Positions 44,674-53,447 of a stretch of 64,000 nt of DNA are shown one piece after another. Position 1 is the first letter of the stretch; each line of letters begins with the position of its first letter. Origin of the DNA: Tannockella sp964372125 (GTDB lineage: Bacteria > Bacillota_I > Bacilli_A > Erysipelotrichales > Coprobacillaceae). The translations under genes and the position numbers were made by a program. Under the pieces are notes generated by a model that was not told where the DNA came from, did no database searches, and saw nothing but the letters and a program-made list of their open reading frames with translations. The stretch covers positions 1 to 64,000 of the forward strand of contig CAYJPL010000003.1 in the NCBI GenBank assembly GCA_964372125.1, given 5' to 3'.

Positions 44674-44689
44674 TATGATAGACGTCATA
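44674..44689. repeat. Palindrome upstream of the crt-like operon
   Basis: TATGA (44674-44678), 6-bp spacer, TCATA (44685-44689), lying 33-48 bases before the operon start. It has the size of a MarR/TetR-type operator half-site pair, but no regulator gene is adjacent. Confidence 0.4.
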
Positions 44690-44979
44690 TTATCCGTTAG
44701 TAAAAATAGAACAGTATTTTATTAAAATTGCGATAGTTTTATCTTTTACATTATAACACGTAGGTTTTATAAAGCATAATATTACGATTGAAGCAATAAA
44801 CTATACCTACTGTTTATTAGTAAATATTAGTGTTTGAACACTATATCTTTAATTTCTATAATCTATATGTTTAGAAGCTTTTTTAATTTAAAATCCTTTA
44901 TAATGGTTTTAAAATGAAAATAAATAAAGTAATTCTTAACTCTATACGGTATACTATTAGTAGAAGATGGAGGTCTATT
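44690..44979. other. Divergent intergenic region, crt-like operon versus dGTPase
   Basis: AT-rich. On the minus strand an extended -10 TGTTATAAT lies near 44752-44760, which could serve the crt-like operon with a long leader. On the plus strand -10 TATACT (44950-44955) probably serves the dGTPase gene. No coding frame seen. Confidence 0.4.
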
Positions 44980-46215
44980 ATGAATTATAAATTTAGTAGT
45001 GAAGCAATGGATGAAAATAATCCTTTATATACAATAGCAAGCAAGAGAAATAATGATATTTATCCTCGTGAAAATGATATTAGAAGTCCTTTTGGTCGTG
45101 ATTATACACGTATATTATTTAGTCAGGGGTATCGTCGTTTAAAACATAAAACACAAGTTTTTTTTGCACCAGAAAATGATCATGTTTGTACTCGTAGCGA
45201 ACATGTGAATTTAGTAGAGTCGATAAGTTATACGATAGCATCAAGTTTAGGATTAAACGTTGAGCTAACAAAAGCAATTGCTATTGGACATGATATTGGT
45301 CATGCGCCGTTTGGACATGGGGGAGAATATATTTTAAGAGATATTTGTAAAAAATATGGTTTAGATGAATTTTTTCATGAGCGTAATAGTTTACATTTCA
45401 TTGATAAAATCGAAACTTTAGAAGATGATGATCACAATCGTCAAAACTTAAATTTAACGTATGCTATACGTGATGGAATCATTAGTCATTGTGGTGAGGT
45501 AAATCAACGACATATTGTAAAACGAAAGGGTGCAATAGACTTAGCACTATATACAAGACCAGGACAATTTGCGCCATTTACATGGGAAGGATGCGTAGTA
45601 AAGATGTCTGATAAAATTGCATATTTAGCACGCGATATTGAAGATGCTTTACGTCTAAAAATTATTACTTCAAGTCAGGTTGAAAATTTACGTCTAGATA
45701 TTAATAATGCTTTTTCTAAAGAAATTTTTAAAGCCATTAATAATGGTACCATAGTTAATTATTTTATTACCGATGTGTGTGAGGAAAGTGATATTGAGCA
45801 AGGGATTTCACTTTCAAAAGAAGCATTTTCAATTATGAAAATGCTGATGAAATTCAATTATGAAAACATATATATTATTGATCGAGTTAAAATACATCAA
45901 AAATATGTTTGTTTAATTTTAGAATCAATATTTGAGTTTCTACATAATTATCATAATCAATATAATGATGCTCAAATTATTGAAATCATGAATGAAGATG
46001 AAAAACAATATCCAAGTATAATTAATAGCTATACTCACTGGCTAGTAAAATATGCGATGATTGATGGGGTAGAAAAACCGTACGTTTATCAAAATCAATA
46101 TGTTTATGATTTTGTAAATGATAAAGACGCAAGTATAAAATGTATTATTGACTATATATCTGGAATGAGTGATGCATATATTATAAAAATATTTAATGAA
46201 CTATTGAAATTTTAA
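44980..46215 (+). CDS. dgt: dGTP triphosphohydrolase-like HD-domain protein
   Basis: Cytoplasmic HD phosphohydrolase that removes triphosphate from dNTPs. The 411-residue protein has DYTRILFSQGYRRLKHKTQV near the N-terminus, the metal ligands RSEHVNLVES (H), IAIGHDIGHAPFGHGGE (HD and H), and a later DKIAYLARDIEDA (D). The start is the ATG at 44980, preceded by GGAGG; the longer frame lacks a ribosome binding site and spans the promoter. Monocistronic with a terminator. Family members with unresolved nucleotide preference exist. Confidence 0.88.
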   Translation: MNYKFSSEAMDENNPLYTIASKRNNDIYPRENDIRSPFGRDYTRILFSQGYRRLKHKTQVFFAPENDHVCTRSEHVNLVESISYTIASSLGLNVELTKAIAIGHDIGHAPFGHGGEYILRDICKKYGLDEFFHERNSLHFIDKIETLEDDDHNRQNLNLTYAIRDGIISHCGEVNQRHIVKRKGAIDLALYTRPGQFAPFTWEGCVVKMSDKIAYLARDIEDALRLKIITSSQVENLRLDINNAFSKEIFKAINNGTIVNYFITDVCEESDIEQGISLSKEAFSIMKMLMKFNYENIYIIDRVKIHQKYVCLILESIFEFLHNYHNQYNDAQIIEIMNEDEKQYPSIINSYTHWLVKYAMIDGVEKPYVYQNQYVYDFVNDKDASIKCIIDYISGMSDAYIIKIFNELLKF

Positions 46216-46238
46216 TCACACAAATAGTGTGATTTTTT
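46213..46238 (+). terminator. Terminator of the dGTPase gene
   Basis: AATCACAC-aaata-GTGTGATT stem with T run; starts at the stop codon. Confidence 0.8.
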
Positions 46239-46322
46239 ATTACTGATAATTGATTGTAAGCTTTTATAGTATACGAAATAAAGCTGATGATGTATAATAT
46301 AAAAAAATAATGAGGTGAGCTT

Positions 46323-46823
46323 ATGGAAACAAATAATAGAAAAACAATATATTTAGCTGGAGGGTGTTTTTGGGGTGTTGAAGAATATATGTCAAGAATT
46401 GAAGGTGTAATTTCATCGAATTCTGGATATGCAAATGGAACTCTTAAAAATCCAACATATAAAGAGGTTTGTAGTGGACAAACAGGGCATGTTGAAACGG
46501 TTCGTGTAGTCTACGATGTTACAAAGACAAATTTAAACATATTGCTAGATCAATTCTTTAGAGTGGTAAATCCGACAACATTAAACTATCAAGGAAATGA
46601 CCACGGAACTCAATATCGTTCAGGTATTTACTATGTTGATAATGAAGATTGTAAAGTGATTGTTGATTATCTTGAAAAGTTGCAAGAAAAATATCAACAA
46701 AAAGTAGTGGTGGAAACAATGCCACTAGATGTATTTTACTTAGCAGAAGAATATCATCAAAAATATTTACAGAAAAATCCAACAGGATATTGTCATATTG
46801 ACTTATCTATTTTAAAAAAATAA
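46323..46823 (+). CDS. msrA: Peptide methionine sulfoxide reductase A
   Basis: Repairs methionine-S-sulfoxide in proteins. The 166-residue protein has the catalytic motif GGCFWGVEE (Cys near residue 15), GYANG, GHVETVRVVYD, and NYQGNDHGTQYRSGIYY. Only the catalytic Cys and a late Cys in TGYCHIDL are obvious, the latter probably the resolving residue. There is no fused MsrB domain. GAGGTGAG precedes the ATG. The licD gene follows by 10 bases and is probably cotranscribed. Confidence 0.97.
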   Translation: METNNRKTIYLAGGCFWGVEEYMSRIEGVISSNSGYANGTLKNPTYKEVCSGQTGHVETVRVVYDVTKTNLNILLDQFFRVVNPTTLNYQGNDHGTQYRSGIYYVDNEDCKVIVDYLEKLQEKYQQKVVVETMPLDVFYLAEEYHQKYLQKNPTGYCHIDLSILKK

Positions 46824-46833
46824 AGGGGAGATT

Positions 46834-47658
46834 ATGAAGAGATATTTATTAAAAACTGATGATCAAGGTAATCAAATATATGTTCATGATGTTCATGAAG
46901 TATTACTAGATATGATTACATCAATCGATGCGATTTGTAAAGAAAATAATATATCATATTTCTTAAATGGTGGCTCAGCACTAGGGGCTATTCGTCATAG
47001 TGGATTTATCCCTTGGGATGACGATTTAGATATCGCAATGATGTACGAAGACTACGTACGATTTATAGAAGTTCTAAAAAACAATCTACCAGATGATATG
47101 TGTTTTCAATGTTTTGAAACTCACCAAGAATATAATGTTTTGATACCGGCAATGAAGATTAGAAAGAAAGGTACATACATTAAAGAGGTAAATACATTAT
47201 TAAAAAATCGTTGCATAGATAGTGATGGGATTTTTATTGATGTCTTTGTTTATGATTATGTGAATATTAATAGGAGTAAAGATTTACCTAGAAGAATATT
47301 GAACCAGGTAATGATGCCACTACTTATTGCTGTAGATAATTTAGGTTTTAAAGCAGTTGGACTAAAAAAAGTGTTTTTAAATAATGCAAGAAAATATGGG
47401 AAAAGAAACAAAGGATCAAAATATATAGGTTTTGATTTAACATGGACATTTAAAAGTCCATTAAAACCATTTGTATTTTTAAAGGAAGATATTTATCCTG
47501 TTAAATATGTACCATTTGAAAACTTGATGTTACCCGTCGCAAATAACTCGCATAATTATTTATCTGTTGCGATTGCACCAAGTTACATGACTCCACCACC
47601 AATAGAATTACAAAAACCAAAACATATTGTTGATATTGAGTTGAATATACGAAATTAG
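46834..47658 (+). CDS. LicD-family phosphotransferase
   Basis: The 274-residue protein has the LicD nucleotidyltransferase-like core: FLNGGSALGAIRHSGFIPWDDDLDIAM-type block (GGS and DDDLDI near residues 48-70; shown in part), IFIDVFVYD with the second Asp pair, and a later FENLMLPV. LicD proteins add phosphocholine or other phosphodiester groups to teichoic acids or surface glycans. No lic or tag genes are adjacent, so the acceptor is unknown. AAGGGGAG precedes the ATG. It follows msrA, likely on one transcript, and ends at a small hairpin. Confidence 0.88.
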   Translation: MKRYLLKTDDQGNQIYVHDVHEVLLDMITSIDAICKENNISYFLNGGSALGAIRHSGFIPWDDDLDIAMMYEDYVRFIEVLKNNLPDDMCFQCFETHQEYNVLIPAMKIRKKGTYIKEVNTLLKNRCIDSDGIFIDVFVYDYVNINRSKDLPRRILNQVMMPLLIAVDNLGFKAVGLKKVFLNNARKYGKRNKGSKYIGFDLTWTFKSPLKPFVFLKEDIYPVKYVPFENLMLPVANNSHNYLSVAIAPSYMTPPPIELQKPKHIVDIELNIRN

Positions 47659-47679
47659 ATACGAAGTATCTTTTTTTTC
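47657..47679 (+). terminator. Terminator of licD
   Basis: AGATAC-gaa-GTATCT stem with eight Ts. Confidence 0.7.
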
Positions 47680-47682
47680 ACT

Positions 47683-47719
47683 ATATTGTCACCCTGATTT
47701 ATCAATGCGTTGACAATAT
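47683..47719. promoter_or_regulatory. BirA operator upstream of birA-bioY
   Basis: Inverted repeat ATATTGTCACC (47683-47693), 15-bp spacer, GTTGACAATAT (47709-47719), one mismatch. It fits the Bacillota BirA site pattern TTGTNAAC-N14-16-GTTNACAA. The right half contains the -35 hexamer TTGACA, so binding would block the promoter. Confidence 0.8.
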
Positions 47720-47738
47720 GATGTTTTATCTTTATGCT
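47710..47738 (+). promoter_or_regulatory. Promoter of birA-bioY
   Basis: -35 TTGACA (47710-47715), 17-bp spacer, -10 TATGCT (47733-47738). Confidence 0.7.
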
Positions 47739-47756
47739 AATTGAGGAGGTAAGTTT

Positions 47757-48743
47757 ATGTCTACGAAAACAAAAGTATTATACTTGTTAAAGCAACAAGG
47801 TGAAATTTATAAATCAGGACAAGAAATAGCTAGTGAACTAGCTATTAGTAGAAATTCAGTATGGAAGGCTATAAATACCTTGAAAAAAGAAGGGTATAAT
47901 ATCGATGCATCTACAAATAAAGGGTATCGTCTAGAAGCAAATAATGATTTACTTTCAAAAAGTGGAATTATATATTATTTGAAAAATAAGGATTTTTTTG
48001 ATATTGAAGTGCATGATGAAATTACCTCTACAAATACAGTCGCAAAAATAAGTTCAATGAATAAAATAATTGAAGGTAAGGTGATTGTTGCAAAAATGCA
48101 AAGTGAAGGAAGAGGAAGATATGCAAAGAGTTTTTACTCACCTGATGATAGCGGCATATATTTTAGTATAGTACTCACGCCAGATATCGAACGTAAAAAA
48201 TTGATTCATTATAGTGCGATGATCGCGAATGTAGTGTGTCATAGTATCACGAATATCACAAAAAAGAATGCTAAAATAAAGTGGGTAAATGATATATTCT
48301 TAGATGAAAAAAAGGTTGCTGGTATTTTGTGTGAAGCATCATTTGCAGTTGAAAATGATGAATTAGAATATCTGGTTATTGGTATTGGTATTAATTTGTA
48401 CAATCCTAAAGATGGTTTTCCTAGCGAAATAAAAGATATCGCTGGATATTTACAAGATGAAAGAGTACCTGATTTTAAAAATAAGATAATCGCAAGTATT
48501 TTAGATGAGGTATTTTATCAATATCAACATTTTGATGTTGATAAAATAACCAAGGAATATAAGAAAAATAGTTTTATAATAGGTAGAAAGATAAATATAA
48601 ATAAAGGAGAAAATACAATCTTGGCAACAGTAGTTGATATAAATGAAAAAAATGAGTTAGTAGTTAAGCTTGCTAATGGAAATATTGAGATTATTACTTC
48701 TGGTCAAATAAGTATTAAAGTACAAAAAAATGAAAAAGAATAA
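47757..48743 (+). CDS. birA: Biotin-protein ligase and biotin operon repressor
   Basis: Attaches biotin to carboxylase subunits and, with biotinyl-AMP, represses biotin genes. The 328-residue protein has an N-terminal winged helix (about 1-65: SGQEIASELAISRNSVWKAI, GYRLE), the catalytic domain with SEGRGRY (family GRGRxGR-like loop, near 115-121), KWVNDIFLDEKKVAGILCE and GIGINLYNP, and a C-terminal SH3-like cap. GGAGG precedes the ATG. It overlaps bioY by 14 bases. The presence of the DNA-binding domain agrees with the operator just upstream. Confidence 0.95.
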   Translation: MSTKTKVLYLLKQQGEIYKSGQEIASELAISRNSVWKAINTLKKEGYNIDASTNKGYRLEANNDLLSKSGIIYYLKNKDFFDIEVHDEITSTNTVAKISSMNKIIEGKVIVAKMQSEGRGRYAKSFYSPDDSGIYFSIVLTPDIERKKLIHYSAMIANVVCHSITNITKKNAKIKWVNDIFLDEKKVAGILCEASFAVENDELEYLVIGIGINLYNPKDGFPSEIKDIAGYLQDERVPDFKNKIIASILDEVFYQYQHFDVDKITKEYKKNSFIIGRKININKGENTILATVVDINEKNELVVKLANGNIEIITSGQISIKVQKNEKE

Positions 48744-49281
48744 AACACATACAATGATACAAATTTCTCTTTGTAGTGCACTTATAGCGATATGTTCATG
48801 GATTACGATACCACTAGGTACGATACCATTCACACTTCAAACAATGGCGGTTTTTTTAACAATTGAATTGTTAGGTCCAAAAAAGGCATTTATGACAATC
48901 ATTGTATATTTATTAGTAGGTTTTGTGGGAATTCCAGTATTTTCTAATTATAATGCTGGTCCATCAGTATTACTGGGTCCAACTGGTGGATATTTATTAG
49001 GTTTTTTAGTACAACCAACTATATACTTTGTTGTATTTAAGTTTTGTAGATGGACTAAATTCAAGTCAATAATTGTACAGTTAATTGGATTGTTTACATG
49101 CTATTTATGTGGAACATTTTGGTTTGTTGCAGTGTATTCTTCAAATGTACAAGTAATTGGGTTTTATAGTGCTTTAACTCTATGTGTTATACCATTTATA
49201 ATACCAGATATCATAAAGTTGCTAGTTGCAACTTTACTTGCTAGAAGAATTGATTTAGTTTTAAAAATAAACAAAGCATAA
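48730..49281 (+). CDS. bioY: Biotin ECF transporter substrate-binding subunit
   Basis: Integral membrane biotin-binding protein of 183 residues, about six hydrophobic segments. BioY hallmarks include WITIPLGTIPFTLQTMAVFL near residues 20-39, VGIPVFSNYNAGPSVLLGPTGGYLLGF, and the late GTFWFVAVY. It gives biotin uptake alone or with EcfAA'T. The gene overlaps the end of birA and has no own Shine-Dalgarno, so translation is probably coupled. No bio biosynthesis genes are in the window, suggesting reliance on uptake. Confidence 0.95.
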   Translation: MKKNKTHTMIQISLCSALIAICSWITIPLGTIPFTLQTMAVFLTIELLGPKKAFMTIIVYLLVGFVGIPVFSNYNAGPSVLLGPTGGYLLGFLVQPTIYFVVFKFCRWTKFKSIIVQLIGLFTCYLCGTFWFVAVYSSNVQVIGFYSALTLCVIPFIIPDIIKLLVATLLARRIDLVLKINKA

Positions 49282-49334
49282 TTTTGACATATCTATCTTG
49301 AATATAGTAAAGTTATATTATAGGAGGATGAATT

Positions 49335-50507
49335 ATGCACAATTTTACATACTATGCACCGACTAAGGTTGTTTTTGGAAAAGGTGTTCAACAAAATGTT
49401 GCCAAATTACTAAAAGAATTTAATGCAACAAAAGTATTAGTACATTATGGAAGTGGAAGTGTTGTAAAAACTGGTTTACTAGAAGAGGTGGAGACAAATC
49501 TTCGTAATAATAATATTGAATACGTTACGCTAGGTGGAGTAGTTGCGAATCCAAGACTTTCGTTAGTGCGAGAAGGAATTGAACTTTGTAAAAAAGAAAA
49601 TGTGGATTTCATACTAGCAGTAGGTGGCGGAAGCGTTATTGACTCAGCAAAAGCAATTGGCTGGGGTGTGAAATGTGACTTTGACGTTTGGGAGCTATTT
49701 GAAGGTGTTAATCAAGCAACGGACACATTACCAATTGGTTGTATTTTAACAATTGCTGCAGCAGGTAGTGAGATGAGTCGAGGAAGTGTAATAACTAATG
49801 AAAACGGTGATTTGAAGCGTTCATATAGTATGGATGAATCAAGACCAAAATTCGCATTATTAAATCCAGAATTAACTATGACACTACCAGATTACCAAAC
49901 TGCTTGTGGGTGTGTGGATATTATCATGCATACACTAGAAAGATATTTTAGTCAAGAAGGTATGGATGTCAGTGATGGGATAAGTGAAAGCTTAATTAAA
50001 ACCGTTATGAAAAATGCAACTATTTTGCATGATGATCCAAACAATTATGAAGCTAGAGCACAAATCATGTGGGCTGGAAGTTTAAGTCATAATGGGCTAG
50101 TTGGTTGTGGTAACAGCGCAGGTGATTGGGCAACACATGGTTTAGAACATGAATTAAGTGGAATGTTCGATGTAGCACACGGTGCAGGACTATCGGCAAT
50201 TTGGCCAACATGGGCAAGATATGTTTACCAAGATTGTATGCCACGTTTTGTACAGTTTGCAAGAAATGTTATGGATGTTGAAGAAGGTGAAGATATTTCA
50301 ATGGCTCTTCAAGGTATCGATCGACTAGAGGCATTCTTTGCGAGTATTGATATGCCAATTACAATATGTGGGCTTGGTGTTATTCCAACAATTGATCAAC
50401 TTCAACAAATGGCTAAATCATGTAGTCAAGCATGTGGAGGAACATTAGGTTCAACAAAAGAGTTAAGTGAAGAAGATATGTTTGAAATATATAAAATGGC
50501 ATTTTAA
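49335..50507 (+). CDS. Iron-containing alcohol dehydrogenase, NADH-dependent butanol dehydrogenase type
   Basis: The 390-residue cytoplasmic enzyme belongs to the BdhA/YugJ/YqhD-like group: FTYYAPTKVVFGKG start, the NAD(P) loop VGGGSVIDSAKAIG near residues 95-108, and metal ligands in GCVDIIMHTLE (Asp, His) and GLEHELSGMFDVAHGAGL (two His). It reduces aldehydes to alcohols, usually as a fermentation or aldehyde-detoxifying enzyme; the exact substrate is unknown. GGAGG precedes the ATG. It is monocistronic, with a terminator behind it. Confidence 0.94.
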   Translation: MHNFTYYAPTKVVFGKGVQQNVAKLLKEFNATKVLVHYGSGSVVKTGLLEEVETNLRNNNIEYVTLGGVVANPRLSLVREGIELCKKENVDFILAVGGGSVIDSAKAIGWGVKCDFDVWELFEGVNQATDTLPIGCILTIAAAGSEMSRGSVITNENGDLKRSYSMDESRPKFALLNPELTMTLPDYQTACGCVDIIMHTLERYFSQEGMDVSDGISESLIKTVMKNATILHDDPNNYEARAQIMWAGSLSHNGLVGCGNSAGDWATHGLEHELSGMFDVAHGAGLSAIWPTWARYVYQDCMPRFVQFARNVMDVEEGEDISMALQGIDRLEAFFASIDMPITICGLGVIPTIDQLQQMAKSCSQACGGTLGSTKELSEEDMFEIYKMAF

Positions 50508-50516
50508 AATAGACTA

Positions 50517-50542
50517 AGCAACAATTTATTTGTTGCTTTTTT
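50517..50542 (+). terminator. Terminator of the alcohol dehydrogenase gene
   Basis: AAGCAACAA...TTGTTGCTT stem with T run. Confidence 0.8.
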
Positions 50543-50590
50543 ATGTTATTAGTGAATGTTGACGTGAAAAAGGATGTATGTTAACATAAG

Positions 50591-50622
50591 TTAGCCACAA
50601 CTAACCATGTGTGGTAAGCTAA
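50591..50622. repeat. Inverted repeat before the membrane protein gene
   Basis: TTAGCCACA and TGTG-gtaa-GCTAA can pair around an 10-base loop, 17 bases before the start of the next gene. It could be an operator or an RNA hairpin; no regulator can be assigned. Confidence 0.35.
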
Positions 50623-50638
50623 TTGTTAGGAGAATCAT

Positions 50639-51337
50639 ATGCTTAGAACTTTTGATTTATTATTATGTTTTATATTAATTGGGTTTATAACACTGCGATG
50701 GGGAGATGCTGTAAAGAAAAATAGTAAATATATTTACATCATTTTTAGTTTATTTGTAATGTTAAGTGTAGTCTTTGTGTATTTTATTGATATAGAGTTA
50801 CATACTTGGTATGTAACACCGCTAAGGGTTATTTATCAAAGTACAATAGGTGCTGTATTGTTTTCATTTGTAATGCTTGCGAGTACTTTTCCAACTAAAA
50901 ATATTAGATTCAAAATGATGAAACTGCGAACAGAATGGTCGATTCTAGGTTTTCTGTTTTCACTTCCTCAAGCCTTAGAATATACAATTCTAGCCTACAA
51001 GGGATTAATTGAAGGGAAGGGTAATATTGTATATGTGATGATAACAACGATTATAACTGTTTTATTGTTGGTGCTAGGTATTACTTCGTTTAGTTTTTTT
51101 AAAAAGAAATTAGGGCACCGTCGCTGGTTAAAGATTCAAAAGTGGTCGTATTTGTTTTATTTCTTATTATTTCTAGAGCTTATATTAATTGCACTGGTTA
51201 GAACAATAGTTTCAATCGACAGTACACTAATTGAATTCGTGCCATCAATGATTAGATTAATAATATATTTAACTGTATATTGTAGTAATATAATATTTAG
51301 AATTAGATTAAAACGTGCAAAAAGTACATCATTGTGA
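50639..51337 (+). CDS. Integral membrane protein, distantly ferric-reductase/MsrQ-like
   Basis: The 232-residue protein has about six membrane segments (starting near 4, 28, 62, 98, 132 and 165). The block KKLGHRRWLKIQKWSYLFYFLLFLE (near 155-180; only quoted in part here: LGHRRWLKIQKWSYLFYF) resembles the loop-helix region of MsrQ/YedZ ferric-reductase-like proteins. The paired haem-ligand histidines expected of that family are not evident, with only His55 and the LGH His seen. Function is therefore unassigned. GGAG precedes the ATG. Single gene with its own terminator. Confidence 0.75.
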   Translation: MLRTFDLLLCFILIGFITLRWGDAVKKNSKYIYIIFSLFVMLSVVFVYFIDIELHTWYVTPLRVIYQSTIGAVLFSFVMLASTFPTKNIRFKMMKLRTEWSILGFLFSLPQALEYTILAYKGLIEGKGNIVYVMITTIITVLLLVLGITSFSFFKKKLGHRRWLKIQKWSYLFYFLLFLELILIALVRTIVSIDSTLIEFVPSMIRLIIYLTVYCSNIIFRIRLKRAKSTSL

Positions 51338-51348
51338 TGTACTTTTTA
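51318..51348 (+). terminator. Terminator of the membrane protein gene
   Basis: AAAAGTACATCA-ttg-TGATGTACTTTTT stem overlapping the last codons. Confidence 0.8.
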
Positions 51349-51407
51349 TGTATTTGAATATTAATGGACGTATTTCTTAAGAAACAAGCCCATTGATTAT
51401 TCTATTT

Positions 51408-51493
51408 GGTGCAGACAGAGGGATTTGAACCCTCACGAGCAAACGCTCATTACCCCCTCAAGATAACGTGTATACCAGTTTCACCATGTCTGC
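51408..51493 (-). tRNA. tRNA-Leu (GAG)
   Basis: An 86-nt class II tRNA on the minus strand: acceptor GCAGACA / TGTCTGC, anticodon stem TTATC / GGTAA with loop TTGAGGG (anticodon GAG), long variable arm GAGCGTTTGCTC, T-arm GAGGG-TTCAAAT-CCCTC, discriminator A and encoded CCA. It decodes CUC/CUU. It is the cognate ligand predicted for the leuS T-box at 9000-9227. Confidence 0.97.
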
Positions 51494-51542
51494 AAGTTCT
51501 TTTTTATACTAGCATAATTTATGATTTATGAAAAGTAAAAAT

Positions 51543-51573
51543 AAAAAAAGATAAATCAAAATTGATTTATCTT
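51543..51573 (-). terminator. Terminator of pepV
   Basis: On the minus strand AAGATAAATCA / TGATTTATCTT stem with a T run of seven. Confidence 0.8.
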
Positions 51574-51576
51574 ATG

Positions 51577-52941
51577 TTACTTACTTGCAAGTTTATATAA
51601 TGCACTAGCGTATATTTGAGTAGCTAGAAGTAGGCTATCAATCGAAATACATTCATTATTTTCATGTATTTTATTGTCTTCACCTGGGAATTCAACACCA
51701 AAGGCTACACAGTTAGGCATAGACTTTGCGTACGTTCCTCCACCAATAGCTTGTGGTAATTCATCTCTACCACTTACCTCGGTGTAAGAAGCGTGTAATT
51801 TTTTAATTAAATCTGACTTCGTATCTACAAACAATGCACTACCAACGTGATATTCAATATCTAAATTATTATCACGTGCTAGTTTATAGTATGTTTTTTC
51901 AATATTATCAAAATCCATATCATGAGGACAACGCATATCAATTGTGATTGATAAGTCACCCTTACGGTAACATATTACACCTACGTTCATAGTGTATGGT
52001 CCCATTTCTCCAATGAAATCAAGCCCTAATCCGTTACCATGATAAGAAGATAATGAATTTGCGATTATATCAATGACAGGATGATTAATAACTGTTTGTA
52101 AGTATAATGCCATATACACAACAGAATTAATACCTACTTCTGGAGTAGAGGCATGTCCTGACTTTCCAATTACACAAAGTTGTGTATGATTGCCTTCTTC
52201 TTCAATGGTACCTTCAAGGTTGTTTTTTTGTAAGAATTGGTTAAATGATTCTTCATATTTTTTATAGTTTCCAGCAACAATAGCGTGACACTTTTCTGGA
52301 ATAATATTTGCACGACTTCCAGCACACATTGAAATCAATTCACCAGATTCGATTTTTCCTGATAGTATTGCACCCCCGCCAGCTTTTTCTCCATAAATAA
52401 CTGGAAATGAACCATCAGGTGTAAATCCCGATACTGGATAGGGTCTTTTTGTAAAGTAGTGTTTGACACAAGCACTTCCTAATTCCTCGTTACAACCGAA
52501 GATTATACGAATTTTTTTATCTAATTTAATATCTAAATCATGTAGTATTTTTGCGGCATAGTATCCAGCAAGTAGTGGCCCTTTATCATCGGCAACACCA
52601 CGGCCATACAATTTATTATCTTTTATAGTTACTACAAAAGGATCGCTATCCCAACCCTCACTATTAACTGGAACTACATCTAAATGTCCTAGTACACCAA
52701 CACACTCATCGCCTGTTCCAATATCGATATGCCCAGCATATCCATCAACATCATCAACTTCAAAACCATCTCTTTTTCCAATTGCAAGCATTGCATCTAA
52801 TGCATCACGGCAAGGTTTTCCAAACGGTTGATTAATATCAACTGTTGAATCATCTTGCATTGATGGGATGCTACATAAATCACTTATATCTTGGATTAAT
52901 TGATCTTTTATCTTCAATACTTCGTCTTTAAAGTTTATCAT
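51577..52941 (-). CDS. pepV: Dipeptidase PepV-like, M20 metallopeptidase
   Basis: The 454-residue zinc dipeptidase has the M20 marks: LGHLDVVP near residues 84-91 (His ligand and catalytic Asp), YGRGVADDKGP near 110-120 (Asp ligand), CNEELGS near 150 (catalytic Glu and ligand Glu), and the late IGGGTYAKSMPNCVAFG and HENNECI with His. A lid domain is inserted about 185-300, as in Lactobacillus PepV. AGGTGA precedes the ATG. It cleaves dipeptides from peptide uptake. Divergent from the Nudix gene. Confidence 0.96.
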   Translation of the reverse strand: MINFKDEVLKIKDQLIQDISDLCSIPSMQDDSTVDINQPFGKPCRDALDAMLAIGKRDGFEVDDVDGYAGHIDIGTGDECVGVLGHLDVVPVNSEGWDSDPFVVTIKDNKLYGRGVADDKGPLLAGYYAAKILHDLDIKLDKKIRIIFGCNEELGSACVKHYFTKRPYPVSGFTPDGSFPVIYGEKAGGGAILSGKIESGELISMCAGSRANIIPEKCHAIVAGNYKKYEESFNQFLQKNNLEGTIEEEGNHTQLCVIGKSGHASTPEVGINSVVYMALYLQTVINHPVIDIIANSLSSYHGNGLGLDFIGEMGPYTMNVGVICYRKGDLSITIDMRCPHDMDFDNIEKTYYKLARDNNLDIEYHVGSALFVDTKSDLIKKLHASYTEVSGRDELPQAIGGGTYAKSMPNCVAFGVEFPGEDNKIHENNECISIDSLLLATQIYASALYKLASK

Positions 52942-52958
52942 ATTTTCACCTCCATATG

Positions 52959-52987
52959 ATTATAGCATTTTTTTATTGCATTTATAA
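52959..52987 (-). promoter_or_regulatory. Promoter of pepV
   Basis: On the minus strand: -35 TTATAA (52982-52987), 17-bp spacer, -10 TATAAT (52959-52964). Confidence 0.55.
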
Positions 52988-53034
52988 GTAATTTTGCTCA
53001 AATAATGGTATGATAGCAAAAAGGAGGAAGCGTC

Positions 53035-53436
53035 ATGGAACGATATTACATGTCTGTTACCGTAAAGGCAATGATCTTCATTAACGGAAAAATACTATTA
53101 TTAAAAAAACCTATCGCATCCAAAGATGGGCATGGTTATTTTGAACTTCCAGGAGGGGGAGTGCAACCCTATGAAAGTGCTAGTGAAGCAATTGTACGAG
53201 AAATTAAAGAGGAAACAAATTTAGATGTAATCGATGTAGAAGTGATGTATACTTTTAATTGCAATCGCCATAATCAACAAATTATCGGGATTGGCTTTTT
53301 ATGTAGCGTAAAAGAAGATACAATAATACTGTCAGATGAGCATGTTGAGTATGTACTAGCTACTATTGAAGAAGCAAGAAAATATTTATCAAAAGAAATA
53401 TTTGATGATGTGAAAAATTATTTTAGTAAAAAATAA
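53035..53436 (+). CDS. Nudix hydrolase
   Basis: The 133-residue protein has the Nudix box GGGVQPYESASEAIVREIKEETN (near residues 40-62; key residues G, E, R-E-x-x-E-E), preceded by FELPGG. Nudix proteins hydrolyse nucleoside diphosphates linked to another group; the substrate here cannot be told. GGAGGAAG precedes the ATG, and an extended -10 TGGTATGAT lies upstream. Twelve bases separate it from tex, so the two are probably cotranscribed. Confidence 0.92.
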   Translation: MERYYMSVTVKAMIFINGKILLLKKPIASKDGHGYFELPGGGVQPYESASEAIVREIKEETNLDVIDVEVMYTFNCNRHNQQIIGIGFLCSVKEDTIILSDEHVEYVLATIEEARKYLSKEIFDDVKNYFSKK

Positions 53437-53447
53437 CAGGAGCAATT

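Noticed and set aside
44914..44979. Longer start for the dGTPase-like gene
   Set aside because: No ribosome binding site and it spans the -10 region; GGAGG precedes the ATG at 44980.
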